From Planctomycetales bacterium (GTDB taxonomy: Bacteria > Planctomycetota > Planctomycetia > Isosphaerales > Isosphaeraceae): a stretch of DNA of 5,124 nt. The DNA lies in NCBI GenBank assembly GCA_027435495.1, contig DAHZZC010000529.1, positions 1-5,124 on the forward strand, read 5' to 3'. Positions 4,751 through 5,124 of the stretch are shown here, piece by piece (position 1 is the stretch's first letter; each line of letters starts with the position of its first letter). The notes beneath the pieces were generated by a model that did not search any database, had not been told where the DNA came from, and was given only the letters and a program-made list of their open reading frames with translations. Position numbers and translations under genes: made by a program.

Positions 4751-5124
4751 ATGGAAGACCTCACCGCCCGGCTGAAGGCGGAGGCTCTCCGCCTCGGATT
4801 CGACCGTGTCGGGGTAGCGCCGGCGGTCTCGCCGCCGGGATACCCAAACTTCCTCCGATGGCTCGATGAGGGGCGAGAAGCCGGGATGGCGTACCTTCGC
4901 CGCAACGGACCGGCGCGCGAGCATCCCGGCTCGATCCTCGATGGCGTTCGGTCGGTCGTCATGGTGAGCGTCGTCTACGGAACGAAGGAGCCGGCTGGCG
5001 ACAACGGGCCCCGATCGGGCAAGGTGGCTCGCTACGCCCGGGGCGCTGACTATCATCGGGTGCTCTGGGATAAGCTGGGCGCGCTACTCGACTGGCTGAT
5101 GGCCGAGCATCCCGGTGCGCGCGG
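4751..5124 (+). CDS. queG: Epoxyqueuosine reductase, N-terminal part, cut by window end
   Basis: The first 124 codons of an enzyme that reduces epoxyqueuosine to queuosine at the wobble base of certain tRNAs, using cobalamin and two [4Fe-4S] clusters. The frame is open to the window edge. Recognisable QueG features are the opening LTARLKAEALRLGFDRVGVAP, PGYPNFLRWLDEGREAGMAYL, a segment like the family's arginine/proline stretch before SILDGVRSVVMVSVVYG, and GKVARYARGADYHRVLWDKL, a hallmark of the family's N-terminal cobalamin-binding half. The ferredoxin-like cluster cysteines would lie beyond the window. Typical members are about 310-390 residues, so roughly a third is present. ATG 4751 is taken as start; in-frame GTG 4742 is possible. 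It sits 33 bases after metF, consistent with an operon. Two strong stem-loops lie in its first 100 bases. Confidence 0.92.
   Translation, partial: MEDLTARLKAEALRLGFDRVGVAPAVSPPGYPNFLRWLDEGREAGMAYLRRNGPAREHPGSILDGVRSVVMVSVVYGTKEPAGDNGPRSGKVARYARGADYHRVLWDKLGALLDWLMAEHPGAR
4776..4845 (+). repeat. Two adjacent inverted repeats in the 5' coding part of queG
   Basis: First stem: AGGCGGAG 4776-4783 pairs perfectly with CTCCGCCT 4787-4794 around a 3-base loop. Second: GGGTA 4812-4816 with TACCC 4841-4845, a small 3x2 internal loop, then CCGGCGG 4820-4826 with CCGCCGG 4832-4838 around a 5-base loop. Both lie within codons for ordinary QueG residues, so they may be by-products of GC-rich coding, or RNA structures affecting queG expression. 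Confidence 0.45.

Noticed and set aside
3704..5056. 450-codon open frame on the minus strand opposite metF and queG
   Set aside because: It is antisense to two genes with intact catalytic motifs, its translation resembles no family I know, and long antisense frames are expected in GC-rich coding DNA.

Overview
This window looks like ordinary chromosomal housekeeping DNA from a GC-rich bacterium. The best guess is a planctomycete, possibly Isosphaeraceae-like. That guess rests on remembered protein style: a TlpA-type thioredoxin with a long helical N-terminal region, and a short stand-alone LON-domain protein beginning FSGVTRLFPLP. No alignment was run. There are no rRNA or tRNA genes, insertion sequences, CRISPR arrays or phage genes, and no clear sign of recent transfer.

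Layout, left to right. (1) 59-1129, plus strand: an exported thioredoxin-fold protein of the TlpA family with a WCAPC active site. (2) 1130-1183: a short convergent gap holding a GC-rich hairpin. (3) 1184-1858, minus strand: GTP cyclohydrolase I (folE), preceded by a 173-base spacer with a good sigma70-like promoter and a leader that can fold in alternative ways. (4) 2032-2709, minus strand: a LON substrate-binding-domain protein without ATPase or protease domains. (5) 2710-2962: a divergent intergenic region with overlapping candidate promoters and a 15-bp palindrome. (6) 2963-3694, plus strand: endonuclease III (nth) with the complete iron-sulfur cysteine set. (7) 3794-4717, plus strand: methylenetetrahydrofolate reductase (metF). 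(8) From 4751 to the right edge, plus strand: the N-terminal part of epoxyqueuosine reductase (queG), cut by the window end.

Three genes have linked metabolism. FolE makes dihydroneopterin triphosphate, the common precursor of tetrahydrofolate and of queuosine. MetF uses folate one-carbon units to supply methionine synthesis. QueG performs the last step of queuosine synthesis in tRNA. Whether their closeness means anything is inference, since folE is on the opposite strand. metF and queG are separated by only 33 bases and are probably co-transcribed.

I found no clearly new multi-gene system. The most interesting unexplained signals are non-coding: the folE leader with three mutually competing hairpin arms, the overlapping divergent promoters and palindrome between the LON-domain gene and nth, and two strong stem-loops inside the first 100 bases of queG.
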